From contig JAQFVV010000031.1 of assembly GCA_028023455.1 (NCBI GenBank), positions 3,474,001 to 3,538,000 of the forward strand: 64,000 nt of DNA, written 5' to 3'. This DNA is from Epiperipatus broadwayi. Its lineage: Eukaryota > Onychophora > Udeonychophora > Euonychophora > Peripatidae. How positions within the stretch are numbered: position 1 is the first letter of the stretch; each line of letters begins with the position of its first letter. The notes under the pieces were generated by a model. That model saw only the letters and a program-made list of their open reading frames with translations, was not told the DNA's origin and did no database searches. Positions 36,513 through 48,500 of the stretch are shown here, in pieces. A program made the translations under genes and the position numbers.

Positions 36513-37960
36513 AGATTTTTTCTGAAATTCACTCTTTTTAGCTTTTTTTTTTTTCTGAAAATTGTTGTGGAGACCAAAATCCAAAATGATCGAGTAGAAT
36601 AATATATTTACTGGCTCGGAAGCCAGATGGTTTCTCTCAATTCCTCTAAACATTCCTGTGAATAGACTTTCCAGCAACCTGCATGGAGAATATGAAGAAA
36701 TTTAACCTATCTGAAAGGCCACTGAAGATTATGACGCTGTCAGACGCCCGATTCCAACCACTATCATTGATATACGCTTCAAGTCCACTCAAGGAGGCAG
36801 AGAGAGATAGTAATCATTTTTAAAAGGAGCTGCGGTATGAACTTTAATCTATAAATTCTTATAACATTTTAAAGAACGTTCTATCTAAATTATAAAAACT
36901 CTTTCAATTTTACCCTCTTATAAAAAGAAACTAACGGTCTGTGACTTTATATATAATGTAAAAAAAAAAAAAATCACTTACTTTGATTTTATAAACTGCT
37001 GAAATCTTTTATGAATTAAAAGATTTCATATTTTTTTTATACTCATTAAATGTCCGAAATTTATTCTCTTCAATTCTTATAAACTAACGGTCTGCCTAAT
37101 TTCAGTAGTTTTAATATTTTGTTTAAATGCATTTTGTTATGTTAATGTGATAATATGCTCAGATTTCGAAACAATGAAACCAAGTAAGTAATTTATAAAG
37201 GAGATAATTGTAATCTTCGCTTAGACATTTTAAAAGCCTTGTTTATTTTATTAATTCATTGTTTCGAAATTATAATATTGGTAATAAACGAATGCGCTAA
37301 CCACTCGTTGTTATCATAGTTATATATATATTGTAAAATCGTATTTTTTTAAGATTTGCTTAACCGATCTTATATTATAACCTTTGATATTTATTAGTTG
37401 GAAGGGGATATATATATTGTCTAGAGATGATAAAGTATATTTGCAAATGTTTGTATTAAGTCCCATCGAATATACTTTCCCTCCTTAATTAAGAATATTT
37501 ATATGCAGATTCAGGATCTTAACTTGATTATTTTTATGTAGTTTAAGCCCATTTTATTAGCATACTTATAATGCTAATTTTAAGAACTGTTTTGAATTAG
37601 CTTGACAGATAAAAGCTATCTGTTTTAGGCGCAATTAATTATATGCATACTTATTGCTTTTTATATATATATTGCGTGCATTGCGGGTGTGTTTTTTATA
37701 TAGTACACTTATATGTGTTACGTTTTGCTGCCTCTGACAAGGGTTCACGGTAACAAACCGCCCCTTTATTTAGTTCGGGTTATGGCTATCTTCATTAGAA
37801 CTGGGGGCGTGAGGACCCAGATTATTTTTCCATAAAGCCAATCCGACTTCCTGAACTTTATGTTCATATATCAATAGCAGCAAACCGTCGGTCTCAGAGT
37901 AAACGGAGCATTTGATGCTGAAACTCTTGAAGAATCACACACTCGCACTGCAAGTTTATT
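36513..37960. other. Possible degraded LTR-retrotransposon or unique region
   Basis: GC-richer patches (36560-36840 and 37715-37960) include two ACTAACGGTCTG motifs (36930, 37083) and TGGGGGCGTGAGGACCCAGA at 37801, which looks like a tRNA primer-binding site (TGG start). No gag or pol ORF is present nearby. Assignment is speculative. Confidence 0.25.
37163..37272. repeat. Inverted repeat with 16-bp arms
   Basis: ATTTCGAAACAATGAA (about 37163) and its complement TTCATTGTTTCGAAAT (about 37256) enclose about 78 bp. Possibly the ends of a tiny MITE. Confidence 0.55.
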
Positions 37961-39296
37961 TCTTTAATATTTTAATATAGCGCCATAGCGCATATATGTG
38001 GACCTAATGGTAACCAGTTCTTTTTCCCATATTAATTAATCATTCAGCTTTAGACTGGAGTTTGAATCTGGTTATCAGTTTGAATCTGCATGATTCTGAG
38101 TTTATTTAGTTGCTCAGTTAATTAGTATATATAACAGTCTTTAAAACTGGCTGTACTCATCATCATCTCTATTAAAGTATCAACTTCTAACTTAAGCAAG
38201 TCAAGTTCATAAAATGAGCATATTAAATAATTAGGCATGACTTCTATAACTCACACACACTTGTATTGTAATATGTTTAAAAGGGAACAGATGTACTTGA
38301 TAACAGTCCCAACTATTGTAACATGCTTGCCTGTATTGAATACCTTGTGAAGATTATACAATCCCTACCATTATGATATTTTGTGTTAGATCATTTGTTA
38401 TTGTTTTAATAAATCTTTTTTAAATATAAACTGTTGTATATCTTTCTTGCTCAGACTCTAGATCAAACCAAACCACAGTATCTTCTCCAATCCATAGTAT
38501 TTTATCCAATCCACAGTATATTATTAAATGTCACAGTTCATTACTCCAATTTCTTAATGAGTTTATATGCTATATGTGTATGTCTAGTATATAAGATTAA
38601 TAGAGTGTCAAGTGTTATATATATCACTTATTTAGTTAGGTTAGTAATACCTTAAGTCTCTTGTTTCTCCCTGTTCTATGTCGGCACGTGGTTAAATGAG
38701 AACTGAGTGTAGCCCCAGGAATGTCACTCATAAGGTGTTAAATTTGGAGTACTGGCAGATGAGTTGGAGTTTGGTCGGATTAGAGGTCTCAACCACCTCA
38801 CTACGGTCAGCTTTGGTATATTTTGCTTGGGCTCTGAATTTTGTTGCATGAGTGTACAAATCTGACTGTTACAATATATATATATATATTGCTGTTTAAT
38901 GTCTGATAGTCGTTTACATTGTCTGACATATGAGAATTGTTGTCTCCTCTTATAATAAGATTCCTGGTCCTTAATTTAAATGATTGGATTTATTAACGTA
39001 GATTTCCAAATGGCCTGTGACTATTTATTTCCTTTTATCATTATCCCATTGACTATTTTTATTGTAAGTTGAATCCATTCTTGATTATCTTGTAGTAAGG
39101 ACAAGTCCAGGTACTTACATATAATCCCTGCACTGGAAGTTTGACAAGTGTTTTCTTTTTAATTATCTATTTCAAGGGGTGTCAAAGTATTTGTTTACAT
39201 TTTTTTCTCAAAATTATTTTACCAAACATGTATTATTTGTTAGCTTTAAAAATAATAAGAAATCCATTATAAATTCCTGTTAAGTTTTAAAAATAA
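37961..39296. other. No gene recognised
   Basis: Contains a GC-richer patch 38676-38875 that starts TGTTCTATGTCGG and ends TGACTGTTACA, a TG...CA layout that could be a small solo LTR, and a (TA)n run at 38875-38890. Confidence 0.4.
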
Positions 39297-39958
39297 AACA
39301 GACCATACAGTATTGCCACTTAGTGCAAGCCAAAGTAATCAATGGATGCCAGAAGGCTTGTGCATAAAATCCCCATCTATTGCCTACTCATCCAATATCT
39401 CCAGACTAGTTTTTGGCTTGTGGCCTTCAGTGAGAAGCCTTGGATCTGAGCGCACTGCACCTAGACCTTGGGATCTAATGCAACCCTCCAGCAGCCACCT
39501 TTTATCTCTACTTAACTACAAAACTATGAGTGTTAAATTGAAAACACAAAAATATTTTCAATACAAGCTCATTAGCTTATATAGTCATATAGATCTGAAC
39601 TCAGGTCAGTACCGATGCATTTTGGTGTTTTGGGTTCTTTAATAACCATAGCCACCATTATCCTATTAGGCAAGATTGGTTTTAAGCCAATAAACATCAT
39701 ATGATCACCATTTCTTATGTTTGCTTATAACTGTTATTAAAACAGGCAAACTCTCCATACAGTATTGCCACTCAGTGCAAACCAGAGTAATCAATGGATA
39801 CCAGAAGGCTTGTGCATTAAATCTCCATCTAGTGTCTACTCATCCAATATCCCCAGACTAATTTCTGGCTTGTGGCCTTCATCAATGAGCCAGAAACTAG
39901 TCTGGGGATATTGAACGAGTAGGCACTAGATGGGAATTTTATGCACAAGCCATCTGTC
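39297..39958. mobile_element. Hammerhead-family head-to-tail unit followed by a palindromic partial unit
   Basis: One full unit (39297 to about 39740) runs straight into a second copy that starts with the same AAAACAGGCAAACTC head. After about 125 bp this turns into an inverted repeat centred near 39880, within GGCCTTCATCAATGAGCC. The head-to-tail junction supports a tandem or circular intermediate. The ORF at 39313-39642 is a chance reading of this repeat. Confidence 0.65.
39378..39456 (-). ncRNA. Decayed hammerhead ribozyme motif
   Basis: Minus-strand relative of the motif at 56508-56587. The ATCCAA/TTGGAT helix I and the ACTAGTC helix III with cleavage site remain, but three bases of CTGATGA are deleted and GAAAC reads AAAAC. 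It should be inactive. It marks the phase of the unit at 39297-39740. Confidence 0.5.
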
Positions 39959-40370
39959 TGAAGAAAAACTACACTAAATAATTTTGCTCCAATACTCTTC
40001 AACATCTGAATGTTTGTATGAATAATCTTGCACCCAAATTTGAACCTTTTTTTTTGCCTATTTTCTGTGAAACTATAATTGTTTGCTGATTGTAATCTGC
40101 TATTAATTTGTGACACCTTTGTCGTATTTCTTAAATCACCAAATAACCACCATCATTTAATCTGCAGTGATTATTCACCTCTGCTTCAATCTGTTTGAAG
40201 AAAAACTACACTAAATAATTTTGCTCCAATACTCTTCAACATCTTAATGTTTGTATGAATAATTTTGTACCCAAAGCCTAGAAATTTGAACCTTCTTTTG
40301 CCTATTTTCTGTGGAACTATAATTGTTTGCCCGCTGATTGTAATCTGATGTTAATTGGTGCCATCTTACA
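39958..40370. repeat. Tandem duplication of about 240 bp
   Basis: TGAAGAAAAACTACACTAAA starts copies near 39959 and 40196. Both continue through TGCCTATTTTCTGTG and GAACTATAATTGTTTGC-type sequence. It directly follows the hammerhead-family array. Confidence 0.75.
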
Positions 40371-40849
40371 AATGCATGGAAAGAAATTGGTAAATATATA
40401 TTTTTCTGTAATCTTCTTAGTGCTTTTTATTTTTTAAATATTGATGAATTTAAATGATATGCCATAATTTCAAAGTAAGGTAATATTAATTTGATAAATT
40501 GAACCCAGGGTGGTATAATAAGCATTGCTTTGGAATCTATTTGAAAAGTATTTATTTTTTATGATTTGCCATAATTTCAAAGCATATTTGTAAATGTTGA
40601 AAGCTAAATATTGGTGAAATTCTGTTTTTAGAATTCCCGCCCATCCACCATTATTGGACCTTCGTTGACATTTAGCATTAAAAGTGTTTCTGATTTTGTT
40701 GTAATTTTATAGCATTTTCTTGATTTCTTTTTTAATTTGCCTTTTACAAGATTTTGTTCATTTTATTTTGCTTTAGGCATTTCACTTTGTCCATTTCAGC
40801 AAAGAATTTTTAATTCTTTTCTGCTATTTCTTTTTTTTTTACATATATG

Positions 40850-41140
40850 TTTTCAGCGATTTTTTATTTTTGGTTACATCAATGTCAGCGATTTTTTATT
40901 TTTGGTTACATTGATGTTTTCAGCGGTTTTCTTTCATTGGGGAGGGGTGTGTGTCCATCGATCATTTCAGCATTTTTTTCATTGGGGGGTGTCCATCGAT
41001 CATTTCAGCTTTTTTTTTATTTTTTATTTTTGGCTACATCGATGTTTTCAGCATTTTTTTTTCATTGGGGGTGTGTGTCCATCCAGCTACTTTATTTTTT
41101 ATTTTTGTTTATATCGATGTTTTCAGCATTTTTTGTGTAG
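40850..41140. repeat. G/T-rich degenerate tandem repeat
   Basis: Units of about 35-70 bp mix TTTTCAGCG/ATTTTTTATTTTTGG, TACATCGATGT and CATTGGGG-GTGTGTCCATCG. Three overlapping Phe-rich ORFs across 40737-41247 are by-products of this repeat and not genes. Confidence 0.75.
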
Positions 41141-41375
41141 AAGTTTATCACTTGCATGCTTCTTTAGGGTTGTTGATGGTACCGCAGTGTCACCCAGCGG
41201 CCGCATTACACTGTCAAAACAACTACCAAAAAATTATTAATAATTAAATTCCATTCACAAGATTTAATTTCTTTTTTTTTAATGTATTATTATAATGTAC
41301 AAATGTGAACACTGTTTTGATTCTTTTACATTTACTGAAACTGTTTTTGAAAAAGCACAACAAGGGGGACACTTT

Positions 41376-42045
41376 GATGGCTTTTAGTGCAAAGAAACCA
41401 GCCTATGTTTTATTGTAACTGTTTCACATAAAACAATGTTTATTTTCATGGATGCAATCAAAGAAAATGTCACTGAAGGATCTACTATTTATTCAGATTG
41501 TTGAAAGAGCTATAAAACTGAGAAATGACACTGTGCTGAATTTGAACATTTCAAAGTAAATCACAGATAGGCTGAGAAAATGTCAGAGATACTTGCCAAG
41601 GAAGATGATGATTTGAATCTGGGATTGCCCTGGAATAACTCTATGTGAGATTATCAGATAAACATTTGTTTTGAATAAAAGTTAGAATTCTACTGGGTGA
41701 CTTATTCCTTAGGCTAATCAAACATTTTGTTACATGCTTCACCCTTTTGAGTTGCATTTGCTTGATGTCTTAAGAATCTCCTTCTATTACATTGCTACAG
41801 GTCAACCTCCTTGAATTGGAGTTAACTGTTTAATGGCCTGGAGCCTTTTTGTCTGTGGAATATTTCAAATTCTTTGTGTTTTGGTTATCATTTGTTTAAC
41901 TACTTGTATAAATTGTAAATATTTATGTTATTAATAAAGTTTTTATTATAAATTTAAAAAAAAAAAAATCACAGATATAAATATGTGGATCCACATTTAT
42001 TTTAATTACAATCAAATGCAGTACATTTGTATAATTTTTTCTGTT
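41376..42045 (+). pseudogene. Fossil Merlin/ISXO2-like transposase, split by a LINE insertion
   Basis: One frame from 41376 gives 'DGF' then 'CKET', and at 41439 'FIFMDAIKENVTEGSTIYSD' followed by 'C*KSYKTEK'. This resembles the DDE core of animal ISXO2-like (Merlin) transposases, where 'I.SDCW.AY' surrounds the second Asp; the Trp is now TGA at 41502. The frame reaches 'EFEHFKVNH' at 41565. If the LINE and one target duplicate are skipped it continues 'RYKYVDPHLF' and 'LQSNAVHLYN' (41978-42035), matching the 'VNHS..FVDP' motif. Several in-frame stops are present, so it is non-functional. The zinc-binding N-terminus and TIRs were not located. Confidence 0.6.
41570..41965 (+). mobile_element. 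Short 3' copy of the L1/Tx1-type LINE with 12-bp target duplication
   Basis: It matches the 3' UTR of the LINE at 59370-59760 (GAGATACTTGCCAAGGAAGA, then TAACTCTATGTGAGATTATC, then GTTAATAAAG-like signal and poly(A)). The 12-bp repeat AAATCACAGATA flanks it (41558-41569 and 41966-41977), a clean target duplication. It is inserted in the coding relic of a Merlin/ISXO2-like transposase. Confidence 0.85.
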
Positions 42046-42999
42046 TTTATAATCATTTTAAAAGATAAATAAAAGAAAATATTAATGGCTTGTAGTCAGC
42101 TATGTTATTTGCAAGATTTATTTAAGATCCCTGAAAATAGATAATTAAAACAAAAACATCTGGCAAGGTTCCAGCACAGGCATTATACATAAGCACCCCA
42201 AGTCTATTATTTAAAAATAACCTTCTGCTGAGTTAGGATGAATTCGCAACACTTAGATAATACTTTTCTAATTAGAATTTTAATAAAGAAAATTTATTTA
42301 AAGTGCTAAATTATTAGAGCAAAATAAAGCTTACTTTATAATTATAAAAAAGAAGAGTAACATTATTATAATAAAATAATATTTAAAAGTTTAAAATATT
42401 TATTTATCTATTATTTTTATTAGAAAAATATTAAACATATATATATTGTAATGCTAGTGAGATATATGTTGTAAAACTTACATATATCTGCATTACATAT
42501 CATAATTTTAAATATATATGATCACATTTATTAAGAAAGGAAGAATAATTAAAGAATTAGTTAAGTAGATTTTTAAAATGCAGGTTTATAAAATAAAAAG
42601 ATTGTGTTATATTGTTGTTGTTTTTTAAATAGAATAAAGTCTTGGGAATGGATGGGGAAAAATCTAAAATAAAAAGATTAACTTACTCTCTCTTTTTTAA
42701 AGAAAACGTTCTTTTTATAATATAAAAATGAGGTAAATATGAAAAGTTAGAATAAAATTAGTTGTAAAAGAAAACTTTCAAATTACTGATAGAATTAATT
42801 AAAAGAAAACATGTAAACTATCTCATAAAAGTGATAGAAAAATTAGTTAAGATAAAAAAAATGTAAAAATGAATTAAGCCAAGGAAAATGTAAAAATCAA
42901 TTAGATTAATGAAATGTAAAAATTAGTTAAAAAACAGATTGCAGTTATGATCTAGAATTAAAAATAATGATAAGAAATTAAAACAATGGAAGAGAAAAA

Positions 43000-43500
43000 G
43001 GTATAAAAAGTCCCAATTCTATATTATTATCTGTCTGTTCTTTGTTTTGTAATTGATTCATTAGTCCAGTTAGAATCCAGTTCGAGTTCAGTCTGGTCTT
43101 CCAATCGATTAGATCATTCTGCTCTTGAGTCTATAAATTAGGCCAGTTTGAGTTCAGTTCAAGTTAAGTTCAGATGCAGATCAGATTCTTGCTATACAGT
43201 CAGATCCATTAGAATTCATTCAGACTCTTTATAAAGAATGCAGGAGCCACAGAGTCAGCAACATGCATGCTAGACAGCCGTAGGATATTCAACTCATACT
43301 GCTAGCCTTCAACAAAAAAAAGTCAATGGGCCTCACTTGGAATTAATGTCTGGAACAGATGCCTAGATTGTAAATAGATGCTAACACATTCTCTCTCTCT
43401 CTCTCATTGTTCAACAGAAACCTGGAAGAAAAGCCATGATGCCATCGATGGATAACCAAAAAGCCAACTGGTTGGAATCAAAACTAATAGAAAATGCACA
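43000..43500 (+). promoter_or_regulatory. TATA-bearing segment with repeated CAGTT/AGTTCAG motifs (possible LTR)
   Basis: GGTATAAAAAGTCCCAATTC at 43001 is followed by GAGTTCAGT-type repeats (43080-43180) and a GC-balanced stretch to 43500. No ORF. It could be a solo LTR; ends were not defined. Confidence 0.28.
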
Positions 43501-43839
43501 CAAATAAAAACTTGGGTAAATATACTTTTAAATAACAGTCTAGATACTTTATTTTAAATTAAATGAACTTAAATTCATGACCATCATAATTTTAGCCTGA
43601 AAGTAATCATTTATATTTTTTATGTAAAATTTATTGTATGATATTCTGTTAAATATATGTGTGTGCATAAATAAATTAATGTTTGCTTAAGAATTATTTG
43701 GTCTATTCTTTCTCTTTCTCTCTCTTGTTGCTGTGTCATCATTTATTTAAAGAGATAAATGTTCATATACGTTAATTAAATGTATTGGACCCTGGTTGAG
43801 AGTAGGAGCTAGCTTGGGATATTTCAAGTACTGGATTGT

Positions 43840-43905
43840 GTGCCTGTTGTCTGAAACATGCTGACTATACAACATATGGTTGGCTGGCACCTGAGTTCGA
43901 TCCTC
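43840..43905 (+). repeat. tRNA-like / SINE B-box remnant
   Basis: TGAGTTCGATCCTCA near 43888 is a T-arm with B box, preceded by a sequence that could form an anticodon arm. No clear A box. Confidence 0.3.
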
Positions 43906-44477
43906 AAACTAAATAAATTGCTTTAAATGGCAAGGGTTTGATTCCAGTAGTCAAAGTAGACCACAGTCAGCAAATGGGGTTGTGTTAAGCTTTGTATAGC
44001 TTGATCTGGTCATGAATTATGCTATCAATGGTATTCTCACCGTGTGAAGGGCTAGTCTGTTTATGTAGTGTTAAAGCTGAAAGATAAAAGATTATATATT
44101 AAAAGGTATTTAAACCTAGTTAATATAATAATTATTTGGAGGAACCCGGTTCAATATATTCAAGCTTGCAATCATTTAGCATTGAAGGTCTTAAGAAACA
44201 AAGAGCAAAATTAGTTGATAACAACTTTTTAAAAAAGTAAAAAAAAATTTCAAATGTGTGTTATAAATATTTTATTTTTGCTAAATATCAATTATAAAGC
44301 TTTGAATAGCCTGTTCATGATAATTAGCTAGATTATTACAGTCCCTTTCCTGATCAATTAGTGCATCTCTTGTCCTACCTTCTAAGCATTAAAATTCTAA
44401 ATGAAAATAACAATTGTATGAGAAATACAACAGGTAAGAAAATGTATTCAGTATCAACAGACTATCATATAATGCAG

Positions 44478-45363
44478 GGGTAACCAATGTCCAAAACTCT
44501 TTACAGCAGTGCTGCAAGAAGTATTTTGTGGATTAAAATGGGAAACTAAAGGAGTGAAAGTAAATGGAGAGTATTTAAGTCATTTAGATTTTGCAGATGA
44601 TGTAGTTGTTTTTGCAAATAATGCTTCAGAGCTGCAGGAAATGTTGCAGGAGTTAGCAGATGAAAGTAGAAAAGTAGGACTAAAGATAAATGTTAAAAAG
44701 ACTAAAGTAATGTTTAATCGATTTGCTCAAAATATGAAAATAAAGATTGATTATGAAGAATTAGAAGAAGTTAACAGTTACAACAACCTTGGTCAGATTA
44801 TTAGTACAGATGGAAACATAATGGGGGAAATTAATCATAGAATTAAACTTGGTTGCAGCGCTTTTGGTAGAAATAACTTGATACTAAAAGGAAATATGCC
44901 TATGTGTTTGAAAAGGATGGTTTTTAACAAATGTGTTTTACCAGTTCTTACTTATGGATCTGAGACTTGGACACTTAATAGAAGAGCAATACAGAGACTT
45001 CAGACCACTCAAAGGAGTATGGAGAGATGTATGTTGGGAGTAACAAGAAGAGATCGAAAACGCAATGTATGGGTAAGACAACAAACAGGTGTTACTGACC
45101 TTATTGAAAAAATTAAAAGATTGAAATGGAGTTGGGCTGGACATATTGCTAGAAGAGATGATAATAGGTGGACAATTGAAATTTTAAACTGGATTCCAAG
45201 AGATTGTAAAAGACCCAGAAAGAGACCACATGTGAGATGGATGGATAAAATAAGAAAGTGTGCAGGAGTGATGTGGAGAAGAGAAGCTAAAGATCGGAGA
45301 AGATGGATTAAACTTGGAGAGACCTTCATCCTGCAATGGATTGATAATGGTTGATGATGATGA
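44478..45363 (+). mobile_element. RTE-like LINE, 5'-truncated copy with open reverse-transcriptase C-terminal frame
   Basis: The open frame 44509-45354 (281 codons) encodes the second half of an RTE-type polyprotein. It has 'HLDFADDVVVFA' (RT motif C, FADD) at residues 25-36, then 'GLKINVKKTKVM', 'YLTYGSETW'-type palm/thumb motifs, and the C-terminal 'AGHIARRDDNRW ... GETFILQWIDNG' common in RTE elements. The frame can be read back to about 44478 (K-L-F-T-A-V). It ends in a short GATGATGAT tail, typical of RTE. There is no stop in the preserved part, so this is the youngest copy in the window. Upstream RT motifs and the endonuclease are missing, so it cannot move on its own. Confidence 0.88.
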
Positions 45364-45529
45364 ACCAATGTTTTACATTAAAATAGCAATTTTTTATACA
45401 TGAAGTTCATAGGTGCCATAAAACTTATGTTACTATTCAATTTTTGTGCAAAATATAGTACACTATAAATAAATAATATCTAATATTTTTATAATACGAT
45501 AGAAACCAATTTTTTTTTTCTATATGTCA

Positions 45530-45592
45530 AATGCGTTGACCAGGAAGGCAGCTATGCTAACCACTAGGTCACCAACGCTTGACTACAAATTT
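45530..45592 (-). repeat. tRNA-like SINE head remnant
   Basis: The minus strand reads GTTGGTGACCTAGTGGTTAG then CATAGCTGCCTTC, an A-box-like start of a tRNA-derived SINE. The B box is not recognisable. Confidence 0.35.
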
Positions 45593-48500
45593 TCTATAGT
45601 ACATTATTATATTATGAAATTTTTTTATTAAAATTTAAGCTTAAATGTTGTTGACTTTAGTGAAATTTACAAGTTTTGTTTTGTTTTCATCAGAATTTTA
45701 ATGTGTGGAGTTATTTTGAACTCGTTTTGTTTTGTTTTTTATCAATTTCATTGATTAAAAAAAAAATTGCAAAAAAATAAATAAAATAAAAGTGAAAATC
45801 TTACAAAGAATGAATGATTATAACATCAAAATTAAAAGCAATTCCAGATTCTACTATGAATTAATCCACAATTTGACTTAATAAACTTGAATTGTTATAA
45901 TTTATTACTATTAATAATAAACATTGTAAAATTAAATCATTTATCAAATAATAAACATTGTTGTTTGTTTGTTTTTTAAATTATATCATTACTTTACAAA
46001 ATTAAGGTTAGCAATGCCTTTCCTCACACACACATATTAATGAATCATTACAATATTAAGAGTTTCTTTAAGTAATTTTTTTATTATTATTATTTATTGA
46101 AAACTATGTTTTATACATATTACTGTATAGATAGTGCTTAACATGATTAATGATTATTATATCGATATATTACTGGAGGAGAAATATTTCAAATAAATAA
46201 TAAACGTGATAAATAATAGAAGTGAAAATTATGCTTTTGAAGTAAACTTAAATTAATTGAATTTTATAAGAATTGAAATATACTTTATTATGGATAGAAT
46301 TTGTTGCTTATATTATTGGATTACTTTGAGATGTTTTATGAAAAAGAGATAAACGTTATTAAGCATATGACAATATTAAATTAAAATTGCAGTTGCGAGC
46401 TTCATTAAAATCTTAAATGATAAATTTAATTAGAATAGTGCAATGTATTTAATCCAAAAACCTGTAGAAACAATGCAGATAATGTATACATGTAAATACT
46501 AATATTAAGTATACATTGTTGAAATAAATATTTAAAATTATTATTATTTTTAATATATTAATATTAAATGATGAGCGAATTACTTAAATTACAAAATATG
46601 TTATCAGCATTATATATAATGATAATGTAATTATAATTGTAGCATATTTAAGAGAGTTGATATTATTGTGTGTCTATATATATATAATGCTAACAAGACA
46701 GATATTTTAATGAAGTAAATAAATTTTATAAAAGATAAATGGATAAGGATCTGTGCAGTTAATAATTATCAACATGACAAAAATCATATAATATTTATAG
46801 TTATAGTTTTATATATCTATGCCAGAAGACTTCCAAAAACTTGATTGGATACCAAAGATCAAGCCCTCATATTTGGAAATAGCAAAATAATGTTTGCAAT
46901 TTATTATAGCTTTAGCAAGGCAAGTATAGTCTTAAAATATGCTTTATTTTATATAATAAATAATACAGCTTTATATGAATTGACAAATTAGAAATAATGC
47001 TTTAAGTCATTTTAAGGTTTATGAGTAACCATAATAACCCAGATATACAGATCTATTTACTATTTCAACAATATATGATGTGAATCCTATACGGACTACA
47101 GACAATACCAAGTTTTATGTGAATTAAATTACAGAGCATATATACATCAGTTTTATGATTGTAAAGGTATTAATGTATTAAGATAGTTATAAATACTAAA
47201 TCAACTAAATAATATGCTTGACATTTAATAAAACTTTTGTATAAAGAATTGATTAGGAAATCTATTCAATCAATCTATATGTGTACAAAGTCAGAATTAT
47301 ATGAATAAGTAAATTAAATGTTAACCTACTTTAACTCACTTGAAGATAAACTACTACACATATGTCCATGCAGCAGTATATTCATGAATCATTTGAATTA
47401 ATTTTTTGACTTTTTTTTTACATAGAAGTTAAGTCTATAAATATCAGGATTTCAAAAATTTGGCATAAAAGAAGCAAGACATTAAAATGAAGACAGGCAA
47501 TACAATATAATTAATTACTGATTACTATCTAAAGCTTATGATGATGATAAAATTTTATACTTAAAGATACATTTTATTAGAATCAAAGAAAATACTTTAT
47601 GCACCCAGTAAAATGCAAAGAAATATTTGAATCACAGAGATAATCTGGAAAAGTTCTTGATTTCCTTTATTTGAAATAGGATCTCAATTTGAATTATGGT
47701 ATGTGTTTGAAGTGAAAGTTGTAATAAATAGTGATGGTATAATATCCTAATCAAAAGAGAAAAGACAGTATTTATTTATTTTACTTTAGTTAAGCTAAAA
47801 TAATTTTGTATGGGCATAAATAACAAATTTTATCATGAGGAGTTGAAAAATATATATATACAAGATGTGACAATTTAATTATCAAAATGGCCATGTGGTG
47901 TCACCTGTGACTTAAGTGTATTGAAATCACATCATGTTTAAGATAACACATGGGTAAATTTTAAACTAGTAGAGCTAGTTGTTAGTTACTTATTGAAAAG
48001 ATAATAAATATCTGAGTGTATACTTTGGCGAAAAATAGGTGATCAAAATTTTGAGCAACTTAGTAATATCAACTTTTGTGTGAAAATTGACAAATGTGCT
48101 ATTGAAACATTTCAACGGTTGCAAATGGCCTTATATATATATAATTTTAAACTCTTGTATCCATTTTTCTAGACAGTTTAATAATTTTACCATCAGTGGA
48201 TAAGTTCAGGTCTGAATTATGATAAAGTTTCTTGGGTTGGCTCTTGTTGAATTTTTTTAACTTAGTTCCAATTATTCTGTTGCTTAAATATGTGGGCAAT
48301 ATAAATAAAGGCTATTGAAAACTGTTCTTCCATGGGCAAAAGCTATGTATTAGCATCTCCATCTTTAGGTTTTTCCTAGGCATTTCTTTAAAGTGAGAAA
48401 GGTCACATCACTCAGGTACTGACTGAACTTTTGAGATAGATTTATGTTTATTCTTATTTGAAATAATTTTAGCATTCTAGGTGAGTACTGAAAAGTACTA

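Noticed and set aside
39313-39642. 109-codon ORF as a gene
   Set aside because: It is the hammerhead-family repeat read by chance; the same repeat elsewhere has stops.
40737-41247. ORFs of 167, 97 and 98 codons as a Phe-rich membrane protein
   Set aside because: They overlap in different frames over a tandem repeat; no start context, no family match.
45009-45368. 119-codon minus-strand ORF
   Set aside because: Antisense shadow of the RTE reverse-transcriptase frame.
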